Source of the DNA: Puffinus mauretanicus
Lineage: Eukaryota > Chordata > Aves > Procellariiformes > Procellariidae
Reading direction: 5' to 3'
Assembly (NCBI GenBank): GCA_023333565.1
Contig: JAJKFH010001164.1
Span: forward strand, 847,598-911,597
Length of the DNA: 64,000 bases
The notes beneath the pieces were generated by a model that was not told the origin of the DNA, ran no database searches, and was given only the letters and a program-made list of their open reading frames with translations. Positions 13,048 through 25,283 of the stretch are shown here, piece after piece; the stretch's first letter is position 1, and each line of letters opens with the position of its first letter. The translations under genes and the position numbers were made by a program.

Positions 13048-16000
13048 GTGTTGGGAATAAGGGAGGAACTGAACTCAAAGCAAGAAGGGCAGAGCGAGGG
13101 AGCGTGCTAGCTGATTTAGCTTGATTCTCCCAAGTGGTAATTTTTTTCCTATTTGAAAGGTGTGTAGAAAGATTGTTTCTCAGTTGAGAGGAAGAAAGAT
13201 CAGGAATGTCTTGATGGTCAGATGCAAAATGTACAACTCATGTAAGATGGGAACTGACAAATCGGCTATGTAATTTGCACTTGCACAACGTTTTCATGCA
13301 ATAAGCAGAATGAAGGACTAGTACAGAAAGGCACACCATGTCAAAAAAATGTTCTTGACTACCTCCATTCAATCACAATAAGTAAAATAAACAAATGAAT
13401 TTAATATGTAGCTTTACTGGCAATTTCAATAATAAAAAGTTTGTTTAGGATCAGCCAAGCTTTCCAACTGAGTTTCAGTGGCCTAGGGGAGGACAAGTAG
13501 GATAAAAATTCAGGATCCTGTTATATAAGTAACCTGATTCAATTCCCCCATGTTTAGAGGAATGCACGAGTTAACAAGAACAGAACTCCCAGACAAGTCA
13601 ACAGGAATGTCTTACTCCTTATTCCATTTATCTTATTTTGTTCCTCAGCCCTTTCCTTACAAGTTAGATATTAGTTGTAGAGAGACTGCAATGGAAGTTC
13701 CAGTGAAATGTGTGCTCTGTGATGAGCTTTTTTCTTTTGATGAGATCTTGCAAATTGAGATCAAGTAAAATAATAGCAGTCAAATTATAACTGAAGTCAA
13801 ATAATTCTGCTGGAACCAATGTTTCTTAAGTAGAACCAAGCCACTGGCTCTTGGAGGGAGGAAGCAGAGAAAGACAGGTGCCTACAAGTTAGTTATATGT
13901 TGAAACAGAGACATTATGGTGTCCTCTTGACTTGTCAAATCAACCGATATTTTGAGTGTAATTTGCACTGAATATGCAATAGCCAGGACTGTTGCATTAG
14001 TACCTAGGCTGGGACTTCCAAAGAGTTTCAGTTGTTGAAGTACAATTGAATATCCCTTGGACAAGCAGGATCCTTTTTCAAATCTTGTCTCCAGTCCTAA
14101 GAGATCCAAAACTGGGGAAGAAATACTAGTATTGTGAAAATCTTAAGCAAGTAGGAAACTAATCACTAAGACACAAAGTACTTAGTGGGGGATGTTGCTG
14201 TATTGCCATAGGACTTTTTGTTTTGTTTTGTTTTAACATTTTTAACTGACAAATTCAGAGGTGATTTTCAGTGGTTTAACTGCTGTGATTTTCTGTTCAG
14301 AGAATCCTGTTTAAAAAATGGATGAGAAATTACATCCCTCTGAAAACCAGTTTTCAACAGGATCCACCTGATGTGGCTGAAGCATTATGCTTTAAGTCCT
14401 TACTGGTATCATGCCATTCCTACCTATATGGCTGTTCCAATAAGGCATGTGGCCCTGGTCATCTTTTGGCAAAAGAAATGCACTGATTTTATCTAAAACC
14501 AAAATCCTAGGTTTTCCAGAAATGGCTTCCAATGATGTTGAACAGTCAGCTGTGTTATTTTGAAAACTCCTGCAGTAATTTTATTTTTAAAAGCTAGAAT
14601 TCAGGCAGCTTACACTGTTGCCATGTTCATGACCTGATCTAATAAGCAATTGCCTTTGTGCTGTGACCCAGTAAAAATGGAGCAGGTTCAGCTGTGATGG
14701 GGACTCATTCTATTTCAGGAGACAGCACAATGAAGGGAAGCTGCCAGATGCAGCCCCCTAACACATGCTGTGGCCTCCTTAGCCCTGTCTCTGACATCAC
14801 TATGGTCTGGCTTCTACCCATGAGAAAAATCAAGGAGGGTTAAGTCAGTGAAAGAAGCAAACAGAAATCTGACACAAGATGGTAACTAAACTCCTTTGCT
14901 GATAGTGGCCTACAACAGGAAAGTGAAGAGACATGTTTCATATAAAATTATTGTGTTTTGCAACACTTCAGGATTCCCTAGCTTATTTACAGTCACTTTA
15001 TTTTGATGCAGTGCTAATGGGTATCCTGAACTGTGTTTCTTTTTTGCTTCCTTTGCCTTTGGCCATCCGCTACCATAACAATTTGGGGTAAAGCAAAAAT
15101 TAAAATGGATGCGATTTATTGAAATGGAGTTTCACATGATGTTTCATGGAGTTTTCCTGTTTTTAATTCCTTTAGTAGAAATAAATGGTCTCTGCAGTGC
15201 CCAAAGAGAACAGCTTTTACTGCATGAAACTTATTTCTCATCTGACTAAACATAATGATCCAGGACCTGAAAGATTGGTGTGTTTTTTTCTTTTTCAGAG
15301 GAATGATTTTCAGAAGGAATCTATGCAGTGAATATGACCAACCACTGAGCTGCCTGATGCTACTACCTCAACTCTGTCCTTCATTAGAGTACATTCTCTT
15401 CTCACTTCACTGAGCAACAGCAGAAAGTGAGTTTTAACCAGTGCCTCTAGAAAACAACACTTTGAATAAGATGTTTCAATACACATTAAGGGTTCTGCCA
15501 TGTGCTTCTGTTACTCAGAGACATCAGTTGAGGACAGCAGCATCAAAAGGATTCATATTTTTAAGTGTCAGTTGGAGGATTATTATAAACCCAGATTCCA
15601 TCTGTTTACATGCTAAGGTGGAAGCATATGTAGTTTCTTTAAAAGCCAGGAGGGGGCTGTGCTTAGTTAATGCTGGCTTTGGCACCTGAGGGCATTAGGG
15701 ACTGCTTGGAAAGGGGTACTAGAAGTGTGAACTAGTGAGAACTAGAAGAAGATGGTGACACTGCTGGCAGGCAAGACCCTGGAGGGCTTGAAGGCTGGAC
15801 TGCTCCAGGACTGTCTCTGGGGTGAGTGACAAGGAATTCTTGACCGCAGGATCTGCCTGGTAGAAGGGAGCTGAGGCCTGAGTGTATGGGCACTCAAGAG
15901 ATCAGGTTTACGAAGAGAAGTGAGGTGAGAAACAGCTATTTCATGCCAGGTCCTTGGAAAGGGTAAGCAAAGGCCTGCCCTCTGGCCCTGTGGATTAGCT

Positions 16001-17537
16001 AGCAAAGAGTTGACTAGTTGCTCTCTGCTGGGACTAGGGAAAATGAGAAGAACCTCTAGGAGATGTGGACTGAGCTGAGCAGGCTCTCTGCAGTCTGCAC
16101 AACAGGATGAAGGTGAGTGGTGGCATTGGGAAAGGACTTCTAAATTCAGATCTGAAACTTTTGGTTAAAAAAGAGAAAAACAATTTTTCTTGGTTTGTTT
16201 TTCAAGCTGTCTTTCTTATTTTTCTCTTTTTTTAAAGTGAATTTACATAAGATGTCTAATATAGACAAATAAGGGGAGAGGTATTACCCAAAATATTGAG
16301 GTATATTCTATTCTCTGGTTATGTGTTTACAGCTATGACCAGTCTAGTGTATATTAATACTACTCACAGGTTGATGGAGAACTGATTTCCTCAAAGTCAC
16401 AGCTCAGCACTGGGCAGTTACCTTAGAGAATCCAGCGCTCTGAGATAATAGCCACGTGCTCCAGGCACTAGAAATGCTTCTATAAGTTTTTAAGAATATA
16501 GTCTTATTCTTTCCTTCATTCTTTCCTTTTATGGCTGACCCTCACTGTATTCTTAACACTTGTTGGAGTTCAGACTTTGATGAATTGCCCTACTTTAAAT
16601 CCTTTGACATGAATGGAGCTCTTTTGTGCATGAAAGTAAAAGTTGGCCTTGAAAAGGGTAGCTCATGTCTGGACAGGACAGAAACAACTATCTGATGTTC
16701 AGAGCAGGCTGCACTATGCAGTTTTCTGTGATTTTCATTCTAGGCAATATCCAGGGAAGGTTGTGAAAATCTTGTTTTTTTGATTTTGTAGTGCTTCATC
16801 ATGTTAATGTTGCCCTTGTTTCCTGGATGCTGCTGCTGGTCAATGACTCCCTTCTTCCACTGGGAATTTTTGCCCCATTAATAGAGCAGAAAAACCCTAA
16901 AAATGATTCTACTATCTGTTTGACTTTGTTGACTTCAAGGGACAAGCCTTACCTATGAGGCCTCAGCTCTCTTTCAAGGATCCCTCTCTTAAATCATCTC
17001 CTGTTAATTAGTTGCTTCTCCCCATAGATCTGTTTCAGCACCTTCTGCACAGATAGTTTTCCTTTTTGCTTACGTACCATAAAGCAAAATTTGATCCAGT
17101 GATTTTTAATATTCAGCTTCCTCAAGGGAATACGTTATTGCATATTGGGCTCTTTGATCAAAGAATGCACACACAATTGCATGATACATATTTTTATGAG
17201 TTGCATTTTACCATTAAAATGCTTGATTCTACTTGATTCATGTTACAAAGTAAAATATACCTGTAAATGATAACTGAAGTCAGCTTGGTGGGCGTCTGTA
17301 AGTTATTTCTGTTGAGTAACTCCTGTTGAGAAAATGAATTACTGTGCATCCCTTATCCACTTCAGTAACAATCTCTGACTTTCATGTGTAATAGTATAGT
17401 TTAGACTTTTTGATAATTGTACAGTACAGGAAGGAAATGTGAACAGTGGAAAAAAGAAATTATATTTCCAGTTGTGAATTTTAGAACAAACTGCAAAAGC
17501 TAGTTGAGAGTAGCTTCATGATGATGAAGAGCATATT

Positions 17538-17640
17538 ATCTCTATTTTACTGAGATATGAAAAAATTAAGTAATTTTCCCAGGGTCATAGAGAAAACATG
17601 GGAAAAAACAAAAATAGAATCTTGAACTTCTGATTCCAAC
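17538..17640 (-). repeat. MIR-like ancient SINE relic
   Basis: The plus strand shows TCTATTTTACTGAGATATGA, then AATTAAGTAATTTTCCCAGGGTCATAGAG and CTTGAACTTCTGATTCCAAC. These are the three conserved stretches of MIR in reverse orientation, in the right order and spacing. It is strongly diverged. Confidence 0.55.
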
Positions 17641-18530
17641 TTTTGTGCATTTTCTCAGGACTGTTCTTCCTCCTCTTTGTCATGTTTGCTATACCAAAGT
17701 ACTGCTTTCAACATCAAATCACAGTAGGCCTAATAACAATACATTTTGCAGCCCAGCTCATCTATCAGTGTTAACCTGGGCTTTAAAAAATGTGAAACTT
17801 AGGAGATTTATTAATGTACAGTTCCATGGAGTTAGCAGCAAATACTAGACTGGAAAAATATTTTTAAAATTCAGTAACTTTTAGTACGTACCTAACATAT
17901 TCTTATCTCTTTCATTTCATTTGTGTGTCCTGAGAGGTTGTGTAAATGTTGATGCAGATGATTAACTTTAGGTATCTGAAAAACTTTATAAAAATCAATT
18001 ATATCAATCCAAAGAGTGTATCTGGGCATATGTAATACGTTTTTAAAGTACTGGGGCTTTTGAAGGAAGTGCTGTTACATTAGAGGTACAGTCACTTTCC
18101 GTGTGGCCCTTTAAGCATGGCACCGCGTGGAAGGGTATGAATTTTCCGTTCTATTTTTCCAGTCAGTGGAAAATACACGGCAGTTGTAAGTATGCCCCTA
18201 AATGTCCCACGGCCTATTCAGGAAATGTCTTTTATGAAACTTTACAGGGGAGAGTTTGTGCTATCCAATGATGTAGTCTCAGATTTTTGTGTCTGTTTCT
18301 GAACGTTCTTCTTGTACGCATATGGAAGTCGCAGTGAAGTCTAAACGTTGGAAATGAATAATGGCTTTGTTTTTACATTGTGGATAAAAAACATGGTTCG
18401 CAAAACTTGCCCTTAGCAACTTTTATATATATGTGTCATGTTCATTTTTTTAGTGGCTGAAGCTAACTATTCATAACAAGGTAGAATGCTGAAGTTGGAT
18501 GATAATAGTGAGAGCAGATTCTTTGTGGGG

Positions 18531-18618
18531 AGAAAGAAACACAAATTCATATAATGCAACAAATATACAGTTGTTGTACTGTATGTATGTTGCATTATAT
18601 GAATTTGTGTTTCTTTCT
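18531..18618. repeat. Near-perfect palindrome, 40-bp arms, 8-nt loop
   Basis: The left arm is 18531-18570, the loop TTGTTGTA is 18571-18578 and the right arm is 18579-18618. The right arm, reverse-complemented, matches the left at 38 of 40 positions, with both mismatches near the loop end. The 88-nt unit would fold as a long hairpin if transcribed from either strand. No terminal element, direct repeat or known transposon end was recognised around it. It may be a microRNA-like precursor, a small inverted-repeat element, or a template-switch product. Confidence 0.9.
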
Positions 18619-21600
18619 GCAGCTGCGCTACCATAAAATTTCCCATTACTAATGTAGGAGATAACTATCTCCAGGATAAACTGTAATATTAGAAAATCAC
18701 ATATGACTCCATAAATGAAAACACCAAACAATAATGGACTAAGAGGCACATGGCGAGCTTTACTTTCAGGTTGTGTCTGTGTGTGTGTGCTGAGACAGTT
18801 TAACCTGAGCTGCAGCTCACTCTGCTCTGCAGCACAGCTAAGGCTTGACTCAAGTCTGATAAAGTTAAAAAAGATGTTTCTACAAAAAACTCCTTATCTT
18901 TCAAGTTACAGTCAGCATCAGAAGACCTACTTAGGCCGTTTTTGCTGTGAATTTCTGTGCTTCTCAGTCATAGAACTGATGGATTACGACTGAGTAAGTA
19001 TTGTAATAGCCCAAATGAAAGTGGGTCTTAAAAAGGTTCTCCCACAGGAAGTCTCCTTGGCAAGGGTTGGTTAAAAATTTCCTGAAAGTGATCAAAAAAG
19101 TCTTTGGTACCAAATCTGCATCAATACTGCTGTTTGTGTAAGTTTAAAAATAATTTAAAAAAACCCCAGAAGGGTAGAGAGCAAAAGTTCACTGTAAAGA
19201 GGGATGAATCCTTTTCCATTCTTCCCAGCCGCTGGTCCTACTATTTATCCCCAGTTTCAGGTGAACCTTAATCTTGAGAGCCAATTTCATTGCCAAAGAG
19301 TGTTTGTAGGTAATGTGCCAACCAACCACTGTGAGGCCAGCTTTGTAGTCTAGTATCACGAGATCCTGACATCTCTATACACAGTGAGGTGATATCAGTG
19401 TTTGGAAAATGTACTAGCATTTTCCTACGCTGACATGACTCTTGCAGCATTTGCTTTACTCTGTGAGCCAGGTACATAGAATTCCTGTGCTGTGTCTCCA
19501 GTAGAACCCTGCTGCTGCCAGGACTGCTGTAACTAAAAGAAGTATTTTCCTATAAAAAAAAATCCTCGTACTAATGTTTATGCTTTATATTAGACTGTTA
19601 AGGATACATTTGCTCTAGAGAAACTTTTCTGGCTTTATTAAGCTTACACTGATGATCTACTCAGTCTACTGTTCTTAGAAGGGATGTAAATAGGACAACT
19701 TATAAATCTTGACAACTGTGAACTTTGCATGAAAATGAGCATTTAGGTTGTCAATTTGATGGGGTAAGGAAGGTATAGTAATCTTCTTGTTTAAAGTAAA
19801 CAAGAAATGTTTAGTCTATGGGATTGTGGCCCATGTCTAGGGTTGCTAGGAATGACAGTACTAATAGTTTATTTCTTTGTTTTAACACTGCTTTTATATA
19901 AACCTATTTATAACATGGGACTCCTCACGTTCCTATGGCATTAACAACTGCAAGGCTACAAGCACAAGTGTTTGAACTGAGATACCTGTTGCTCATTTTC
20001 ACTTGTTGTCTGATACTAACATTGCTTTGCAGATAATTGCCCTCTTTCAATAGAGCCCTGTGGAAATAGTAGTTTCAGAAGCAGAGACAGACATGTGCCC
20101 TGTCAGAGTTACTGAGATGGTAATAACTTTCACTGAGGGATCAGAGAAAGATGAGGGCCACATTGCAGCACTTCTTGGAATGGCCTAAGTAAAAAATGGC
20201 ACCAGTCACTCTGAAGAAAATGGGAACACATGCACTTACCCATGTTATGCCCTAAAGAGCTGTAGAAGCACCCAAAAAGCATTGGAGGTGCCTTTGGTTT
20301 TTTCTGAAAGTCAAGTTTGCTGTTGGTTTTGTATATGACTTCAAGAAAAATACTCTTTGCTGCTCTGTCTTACCTGAGAATGTCTGAAAATTTACTCAAT
20401 GTCGCATGCTATGATGACACTTTTTAGTCCAGTGGTGGATGCAAAACAGTTTCCAAAAGTATGGAAAATGAGACTGTAACCTGCAAAATATAGGGACTAA
20501 GATCCCTGGCAGTATGTGAAAATTGGAAAGATTGGCAACTTGTGACTGCTGCCTTATGCAGTACTTCAATCTTGACTTGCAACAGCCTTTTATTACACTG
20601 GTTCTTGACCTTCTTTGCAGGACCACCAATAGTGACCAATTGCTCAGCAGTTTTGCAGAATTGCTTGGATGATCAGACCAAACATTTTCACTTGTGACCC
20701 GAGTCTGAATTTGAGCTCGAGCCCATGGAGGTGAAGAGCTTGTCTGTTAACTCACAACACTGCTTGCTATTGCCTTTGCCAGCAGGCTCTATGAACAGCT
20801 GCTGTTGCACGAAAGGCCAAAGGGAAGCGCCTCAGTTTTGCCCTAGTCCTTTCACACCTCCAACTCACTGGAACATACCCAAGTGCATGGTAAACTATAG
20901 ATGGTCCCTCCAGTGCAGAACAGGCTGTACAGTTGACTTTAACTGAAACATGAATCATCTCAGTCCTAAATTATTTTAATCCAATCAGTCATCTGTGTTA
21001 AAGGGTGTAAAGAGATAGCAAAGCGGAAAGAATGGCTGCCAAGTAGAGGATACAGCACACAAATAAAGCTGCTAAGATGAGATGAAATATGAACTAATAA
21101 TGATTTATTCCAAATGCCATGGGGTTACAGTGTGAATCACTTGGAGAGATATTCAGGTGAAATGAATTTTGTAGGCTTTTCCCTGAATGATTTTTATAGT
21201 GTCAGTAGAGGTGAAGGGAAGGCAAAGCTGTTAGTTACACAGGGAGTACACACAAGAGTTTTGAAGTGCTCCCAAACAAATTCTCCCTAATTAATGTATG
21301 CTTTTCAAGCCTCTTGTAAGTAGATGAGCACAAACAGCTGTAGTTCTTTTTATAGATACAAACTAATCTCTAGTACATATTGGAGTTGAAGGATATAGAG
21401 AACAACATGCTGTGGATTCGTAAGGTTTTTCTAGCCATGGAAGTATTCTTTTTATACCCTCCAAAAGCAGAAGGGAATGCAGAAGAGAGCAGAGTATAAT
21501 CTTCAAGAATGCTACTTGGGAACAAAATCATGACAGGAGCAAAGGGTCTAGCTCTTAATGACACATACCATGCACTTCTTATTAACACATGAAATAGCAT

Positions 21601-24600
21601 GTGTGAGTTTTGACCTATTTTCTTGACAGGTTCAGCCTTTTGTGACCCATATGAAATGGGCAGCATTCGCTAGCATTTCTTCCCAGTTTTCGCTAGTGTG
21701 AATGGCCTTCATGAGAAAGGATGGGAAGAATTACATGCTTCATATTTTAAAATAATTTTAAAAGCCTAAGCAATAAGTCTGAATAAAATTCCTTAGACTT
21801 GATGAATATCTTTGAACATACTTCCTGTTTGAAGATGATATGCTTTCTCCCTTCTTTTTCCTTATTGCTAGCTATATATATTATCAGTTTAATATTGGCC
21901 TCTGCCTGGAGACAATATCCGGTTGTGGCAGGTGAAGGGAGGAACTGTAATAGCTGCTTTCCATCTCTAATGCCTACCATTTTACTTACATAAAAACATC
22001 CTGGATTTTGAACAGTTTGTTTCTTCTGGCAGTTTATTACCAGCCTGAATGGCTCACTTTTTCAGATCTAACATTTGGCTGCTGCAGAAGTCATTATCAC
22101 CTGCACTTTTAGTTTTAATAACCTTCCTTTTAATAAACCTTAGTTCGAAGTAAGTTTCCAAAAGTTTGCTTCAAAACAATGCCCCAAATCTTCTGGAACA
22201 CACTGATTACTTTCCCCCCCTTAAAGGAATAAGCTGGTAACATTTTTATTGATTTTATGGCTTTTTCTGATGTGACATAAGGAAGAACTGATTTACTTAG
22301 GACGAAATGACTTGCTGTGTTTCCTCCATTATTGCAACCAAAGGGAGAACTTCTGGAGGACCCATGGGGAAGAACTGTTTCAGTAGCTCTTTGTGCCCTG
22401 TGCTTTTGGGCTCAGAAGGTATATATTCCCACTATGGACTGACTATACCTCATAATTCTTGTGATATAGACTGCTAAGGATTGCAAATGTATTCTGTCCA
22501 TTTATTCTTAAGTGCTAGAAGGAGCACCAGGGAAAAGCAGAAAATCACTATTTCATAGAACTCTTTTCCTTTCCTTTCAGGGGAAATAAGTACAATCTCA
22601 TGGATTTAGTCACTGTGGAAAAAAACCTCAGCTATAAGGATGCTGTTGTTTAGAGAAGGGAAAAATGAAAATGCTGAAGTGGGGATGGTGTGGATTCCAC
22701 ACATCTCTAGAACAACTATTTTTGGAGAACTAACTCTTCTCCTCCCAAGATTTACTTTAGAAAAGCACATCTAAAGGTAAACCAGTTTAAGGTATTAGAA
22801 GGCAGATGTATTGACTTACCCATAAGACATTTCAATACAAACATTGCTTTGAATTCTGCATTCTTCTCATGAAACCTGCTAAAGGAAAGTTGGAAGGAAT
22901 TTCCTAATGCTTTCCTATAACTCTGGGAAGGTTAACTAGGAGTGGGTTAAACTGGTCTCTTAATTGACTGTTGGAAAAATAAGCTAAGTATGGAAAGGAC
23001 CATAGCCTTGTCCTCAGTGTGATTACTTTCTCTTCGCCCAGAATCTCAGAAATTAAAATAAGGATCTGAGACCTCAAATTACTGCTCAAGTGCATTGCCT
23101 TCTAATTGAATTGTAGAAGAAAATGGGGGAAAATGTGTCATTAACGAGAGAAGGGAGCACTGACTGTGTGACTAAGTTTTAATTTGGTTGAGGAACTTTA
23201 CAATAATGAAGAAACCATCTTCAGGAAGTAATGTACATTTCCCCCAAATCTCTCAGCTTTAGCTCAGTAATAGCTTTGAAGTTAAACTACACTAAGAGAA
23301 CAAAGGCCAGTTTTGAATCTCATACTTCCCTTTCCTCTCAAGTTAATCCTAGGAGGATTGCAGGTAAGATCCATGCAGTGGTGGAATATACTTGAGCAGA
23401 GTGAAAACCAAGTGGAAGAAATTGTTAGTTGTTTCATGAGCTGTGTAAAGAAGAGATAATAAAATTACAATGATGTGACTCAGATCAAGAAGTGAACCAC
23501 TGGAGAGAGTTCTGATGCTGAAAAGCTTACTCCCCTTGCTTTTATCCTGGCTTGTCTTGTGTTGTGTCTTTGTAGGAGCATTTCAGAACAATGTAGGAAG
23601 GTATTCTGGATTCAGCTGGTCCGTAGTTGTTCTAGAGGTATTGGCTAAGGTGATGTTCTGGCTTGCACCACTCACTTAGCTGTTTGACTTCTTGTTCTGC
23701 TTGTGGCTGTTGATCTTAGGGTACAGGAAACCAGAGTTGCATCCAGAAGGCAGCTCTACTCCTTGGACATTGCTGTATGTTATTGTAATGTTGGGTATCT
23801 GGGCTGCAGATGGTCCATGGTGAGACTCTCCTTTTCTTTGTCCAATACCGTTCAGGCTCTCACCTCTCTAAAGGATGCAAGGATTTTAGAGAAATGGAAA
23901 ACGCAAACATCTACAAGGAGATTAGGTTGCATCATCTATGTAAAAGTGGCATATATTTAGATAAGGCGACCCCCATGACTAACTCAAACCCAAACTTAAA
24001 CGACGGAGGAAAAAGTAGATCTGAACATTTTTTGAATGTTTCATGAATAACTTATGAGAAAAAAACCTGTTAAACAAGTTAATATACTAAAGCACAGACT
24101 TTGCATTTGCTACTTAAGAGCTGGTCTAGTTTGGTGAAAGACTGGGCTAATGACAGCACATTGGACTATGAACAAAAGTGCTGTGAATATGCTCAGACGG
24201 TCTATGGATTCAATGAAGTAAGGAGTCGCTCCATAAAGAGGGACCGTTTAGGTTCATTGGGGCAAGAGGTGAATTAAAATGTAGTGATAACAGCATGGAT
24301 AGTTTGAAGGGGGAAGCAAACTAGAGAATGAAGTGAAAACAGGAATAGAGGGAAAGATTAATTAGCATTTTTTGACAATAGCAGTGCTAGCTGTCACTTG
24401 CACAGGACCAAAAAAAGAGAGTGTTAGGATGAAGTTAGCAATAGCTCATAAGGATCACTACTAACAATAAAGACACAATTTGTTTATATTACATTGGGGT
24501 TAATACTGCAAAGATAAAACTGGCTTATTTTTACCTGTCAACTCTTTTCTCTTATTTCCTTATCTGTCAAGAGTTAAGGCAAGTTGACTCTTTTGTGGCA

Positions 24601-25169
24601 GATGTCAAAAAAATTTTATCAGTATGCTGTAGCTTTGTTATATGGAAGAAGAAATAGACACCAGCACAACATATTACTGAATAGGTGATATGGCATGTTT
24701 CAAAAACTTACTTTGATTTCCTCCAAGTTGCATTTTTTAGATGTTTGGTGCTACCCAAAACAGAGAACATCATACATTAAATAGTTAATAATGTCACTTC
24801 TACAGCAGTACTTGCCACAAGACTATGACTGTCTCAGAGGTACAGCCATCGGAATGGCTATCTCAGCTTACTGTGTATATTATTCATGTAAAGATGGCAC
24901 AAAATTAATGTTTCCATGCTCCACTAAGGAAATCACAGACCTCATCAGGGGACCTACTGAATTCACGAAAATATTCAAGTTCCTTGAAGAAGTTGGACTT
25001 AAGGAGAACCCAGTAGTACATCTGTTCTCCTTCTGCTTAGATTCAGCAATGATTTACCCTTTGTGATCATGTTTTCTATACTCTGCTGGGAGTATCGTGT
25101 GATTTTTGCATCTCAAAAAATAACTTAATTTGTGCTCAGAGACTGGGATTGTCATTAGTTTTTGTTCCC
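18619..25169. other. Region 3' of OPN4 exon 9, no recognised exon
   Basis: Terminal OPN4 exon(s) and 3' UTR are expected here on the minus strand if the exon 9 donor is used, but no stretch could be matched to a melanopsin C-terminus. A plus-strand open frame at 24791-25066 (91 codons) has no recognised domain. Local (TG)n is near 18775-18789. Confidence 0.5.
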
Positions 25170-25214
25170 TCAGTTAGTTAGACCCATGCCAAATATTGAA
25201 ATAATAATTCTTAC
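25170..25214 (-). other. Read-through extension of OPN4 exon 9 to TGA
   Basis: Directly after CCT of exon 9, the frame continues for 14 sense codons ending FGMGLTN and then TGA. The same bases start with GTAAGA, a good donor. Retention of this intron would end the protein here at about 456 residues. This is an inferred isoform only. Confidence 0.35.
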
Positions 25215-25283
25215 AGGAAGTGTAGCAGTGTACTCTGTGACATTCAGTTTCACCATGGATATGTCATCAGCATCTACAGCTGT
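25215..25283 (-). CDS. OPN4: OPN4 exon 9 (distal tail, DADDISM segment)
   Basis: The exon is 69 nt (23 codons), phase 0 at both ends, acceptor TTTTTCAG, donor CTTCCT|GTAAGA. It encodes AVDADDISMVKLNVTEY, similar to a D-D-V/I-S-M segment in the long tail of non-mammalian OPN4M. If the donor is not used, the frame runs 14 more codons to a TGA at 25172-25170, giving a short C-terminal form. If it is used, the next exon lies at lower coordinates and I could not identify it. Confidence 0.78.

Larger units (their letters stand above)
7560..18530. other. Gene-free AT-rich interval
   Basis: No coding exon with convincing splice sites or known domain was found on either strand. It contains ancient SINE-like relics (11921-12010, 17538-17640), a short heptamer repeat at 13027-13047 and ordinary A or T runs. 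The interval lies between the CpG island and the OPN4 3' region. It may include first-intron DNA of a neighbour or OPN4 3' sequence. Confidence 0.5.

Noticed and set aside
24791..25066. 91-codon plus-strand open frame beside OPN4 exon 9
   Set aside because: No recognised domain or neighbouring exon on that strand; too short to accept alone.
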